A stretch of 64,000 bases of DNA from Clostridium scatologenes (GTDB lineage: Bacteria > Bacillota > Clostridia > Clostridiales > Clostridiaceae). The translations under genes and the position numbers were made by a program. Location: the NCBI RefSeq assembly GCF_000968375.1, contig NZ_CP009933.1:1302001-1366000 (forward strand), read 5' to 3'. The notes under the pieces were generated by a model. The model was not told where the DNA came from. It did no database searches and saw only the letters and a program-made list of their open reading frames with translations. Shown here in pieces: positions 62,427-64,000 of this stretch. The number at the start of each line of letters is the position of its first letter. The first letter of the stretch is position 1.

Positions 62427-63677
62427 ATGAATATTACAGATGTATTAAATGAAATTAATAAAATAAGTGAGGAACTTAAGGATAAAATTGCTCCTGTGGA
62501 AGTACTTAAAAAATTTAATGGAGGAAGATCTGGTGCAGGGGTATATATGGTGGAATATGGAGATGACAATAGAGTTGGAATATTAAAGATAACCAGCAGC
62601 AATGAAGCAGAAGTATTTCATAAGGCATATAAAATGGCAGTAGAAAACAACATGCAGAAATATGTTGCTAAACTTATAACTAGTTATGAATTAGGAAATA
62701 AGGATGATTCTACTTTATATGTTAATTTATATGATTTAGCTGGTGATGACATATACAAAAGTGAAACATTCTTGGACAAAGTGCTTAATGAGGATGAATT
62801 AAAGGATAATATAATTTCAAAAATAAGTAAATTTCTTTTTTGTTGGAATAGAGAACACAAGAAAAAATATGTGTCTCCTGTTGATATGGTTAAAAAGGAA
62901 CTTTCATATAGATATATGGATAATAAGTATGTTAAAGCTTTTGAAGATATAGGAGTGGATAAATATACAAAATGGATATCATTAGATGGAACGGATACTA
63001 TATTGCCTAATCCTTATTATTATTTTAATAATAGAAATGTTTGGGATGGATTAAAGGTGGCTTGCCTAACTTCTTTAGCTCATGGAGACTTTCAAGGAGA
63101 TAATATTATAATAACTGAAAATAAGCCTATTATAATAGATTTTTGTGATTTATTAGAAGATTGTAATGTTTTTCATGATTTAAGGTATTTAGAATCTATT
63201 ACATTAGGAGATTGTTTGGAAATTGATAAAGAAAGTAATAGAGAACTTTGGAGCAAAGTGTGCGAGAGTTTAAGTAGAGGTTTGACAGAAGTTGAGATTC
63301 CTCAAGGGAGAGGAATGAGCCTTTTAAGACAACTTATATCTAAGCTTAGAGCAAATGTTAAACTGATTGTTTCTGATAGCCGTAACAGTTTATATAATCC
63401 TTCGTTCTATTTAGCAGGTATGTCGTCTGGATTAATTAATATGAGAAAATACAAGGATATAAATAAGAAAAAGGCTGCTTTTGTATATGCAGCTTACAAT
63501 TTAAAAATGTTTTTAAAGGATGAAGCTGTTAATATGTATGAGCCTAGATTAGATTCTTGTATGGTTTTTAATTGGAAATGTGATAAGAAGGAAAATGCGT
63601 TTGTACATTTAGAACCTATTAGTTCAAGAAGCACTAGAAGAATTAATGTAACAGATAAAGTATTAAGTTTAACATAA
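62427..63677 (+). CDS. Aminoglycoside-phosphotransferase-fold kinase, unknown substrate
   Basis: A 416-residue soluble protein. The N-lobe has a glycine loop GGRSGAGVYMVEYG and GILKIT with the ATP-binding Lys. The catalytic loop is LAHGDFQGDNIIIT and the metal motif IIIDFCDLLED, that is the HGDxxxxN and DFxD pattern of APH/choline kinases. The C-terminal helical part (about 280-416) is unlike resistance enzymes. The ATG at 62427 follows AGGGTGG. The next gene starts 42 bases later and may be its partner. Role could be small-molecule or protein phosphorylation in a signalling or conflict system; the sequence does not decide. Confidence 0.8.
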   Translation: MNITDVLNEINKISEELKDKIAPVEVLKKFNGGRSGAGVYMVEYGDDNRVGILKITSSNEAEVFHKAYKMAVENNMQKYVAKLITSYELGNKDDSTLYVNLYDLAGDDIYKSETFLDKVLNEDELKDNIISKISKFLFCWNREHKKKYVSPVDMVKKELSYRYMDNKYVKAFEDIGVDKYTKWISLDGTDTILPNPYYYFNNRNVWDGLKVACLTSLAHGDFQGDNIIITENKPIIIDFCDLLEDCNVFHDLRYLESITLGDCLEIDKESNRELWSKVCESLSRGLTEVEIPQGRGMSLLRQLISKLRANVKLIVSDSRNSLYNPSFYLAGMSSGLINMRKYKDINKKKAAFVYAAYNLKMFLKDEAVNMYEPRLDSCMVFNWKCDKKENAFVHLEPISSRSTRRINVTDKVLSLT

Positions 63678-63719
63678 ACAAATGTTTTGTAAGTACATTT
63701 TAAATTGGAGATGATTATT

Positions 63720-64000
63720 ATGAACGGTGTAAAAGAACAGGAACTTCAAGAATTAACTGAAGAAATAGAGATAATTCTTTCAATTAAAGATGATATTTCA
63801 AAGGATGAAGTAGAGAATTTCAAAGGTAAATTTTTATTACTATCTGAGTATGATATAAGAAGAAAAATAAGTGAAGTTACTAAAAATAATATATATTTAG
63901 AGGAATTTGAAAAATCAAATCTTAATGAGGAAATTGAAGATAACATTGAAATTAATAATATAAATGATAGCGAAAAGAATACAATGAAACAACAAGAAAA
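63720..64000 (+). CDS. Acidic helical protein, N-terminal part (truncated by window end)
   Basis: Open from ATG 63720, with GGAGATGATT upstream, to the last base, so at least 93 residues. The first 60 or so (ELQELTEEIEIILSIKDDIS and YDIRRKISEVTKNN) look like a compact helical adaptor-type domain; then a Glu/Asn-rich linker (NEEIEDNIEINNINDSEKN) suggests a disordered tether to a further domain outside the window. No family is recognised. Probably cotranscribed with the kinase-fold gene. Confidence 0.7.
   Translation, partial: MNGVKEQELQELTEEIEIILSIKDDISKDEVENFKGKFLLLSEYDIRRKISEVTKNNIYLEEFEKSNLNEEIEDNIEINNINDSEKNTMKQQE

Overview
The window is chromosomal DNA of a low-GC, spore-forming Firmicute, most likely Clostridium sensu stricto. 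This rests on the strong AT bias, AGGAGG-type ribosome binding sites, some TTG starts, T-box and ZTP riboswitch leaders, spore-coat genes, and LytS/YesM-type histidine kinases. I see no rRNA, tRNA, insertion sequence, prophage or CRISPR array. The species cannot be named from the sequence alone.

1-18.9 kb, pentose uptake and catabolism. The window opens in the 3' end of araB, followed by araD. A YesN-type response regulator and a membrane-anchored sugar-binding sensor follow, then a YtfQ-YtfR-YtfT-YjfF furanose-sugar ABC importer and a YesM/LytS-type histidine kinase. The regulator, anchored binding protein and kinase look like one three-component sugar-sensing system around the importer it probably controls. 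A 0.8-kb control region holds AraR-like palindromes, a sigma-A-type promoter and a perfect CcpA cre match. It precedes a second operon: ABC importer (binding protein, ATPase, permease), PfkB kinase, class II aldolase, D-lyxose isomerase and xylulokinase.

19-26.2 kb, aspartate-family amino acids. thrC, thrB, lysC and hom are followed by ilvA, which sits behind a sigma-A-type promoter and a T-box leader with a probable isoleucine specifier.

26.2-32 kb, mixed region. Two near-identical 273-bp palindromic elements and the second copy of another palindromic element lie here, with xth, a CotA-like multicopper oxidase and aat.

32-42.2 kb, peptide use and purines. Two pepT genes flank a MalT-type LuxR regulator; the first pepT has lost several conserved active-site-region residues. 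Then come a YjeM-type amino acid transporter, a stand-alone AICAR transformylase behind a ZTP riboswitch, a small membrane protein and a YitT-family protein.

42.3-48.4 kb, spore-surface island. It contains transglutaminase tgl with a translationally coupled unknown partner, a Gly/Pro/Met-rich protein, a long collagen-like gene carrying a frameshift and a nonsense codon, and a Tyr/Pro/Cys-rich coat-like protein.

48.5-53.2 kb holds a CBS-domain protein, tspO with its ribosome binding site inside a hairpin, an ABC exporter pair and a radical SAM protein.

53.3-62.1 kb is a Wsp-like chemosensory operon: CheR-TPR, CheW, MCP, CheA-REC, CheB and a REC-PAS-GGDEF output protein. It looks like a c-di-GMP signalling array rather than a flagellar chemotaxis set. 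The window ends with an aminoglycoside-phosphotransferase-fold kinase and the start of an acidic partner protein.
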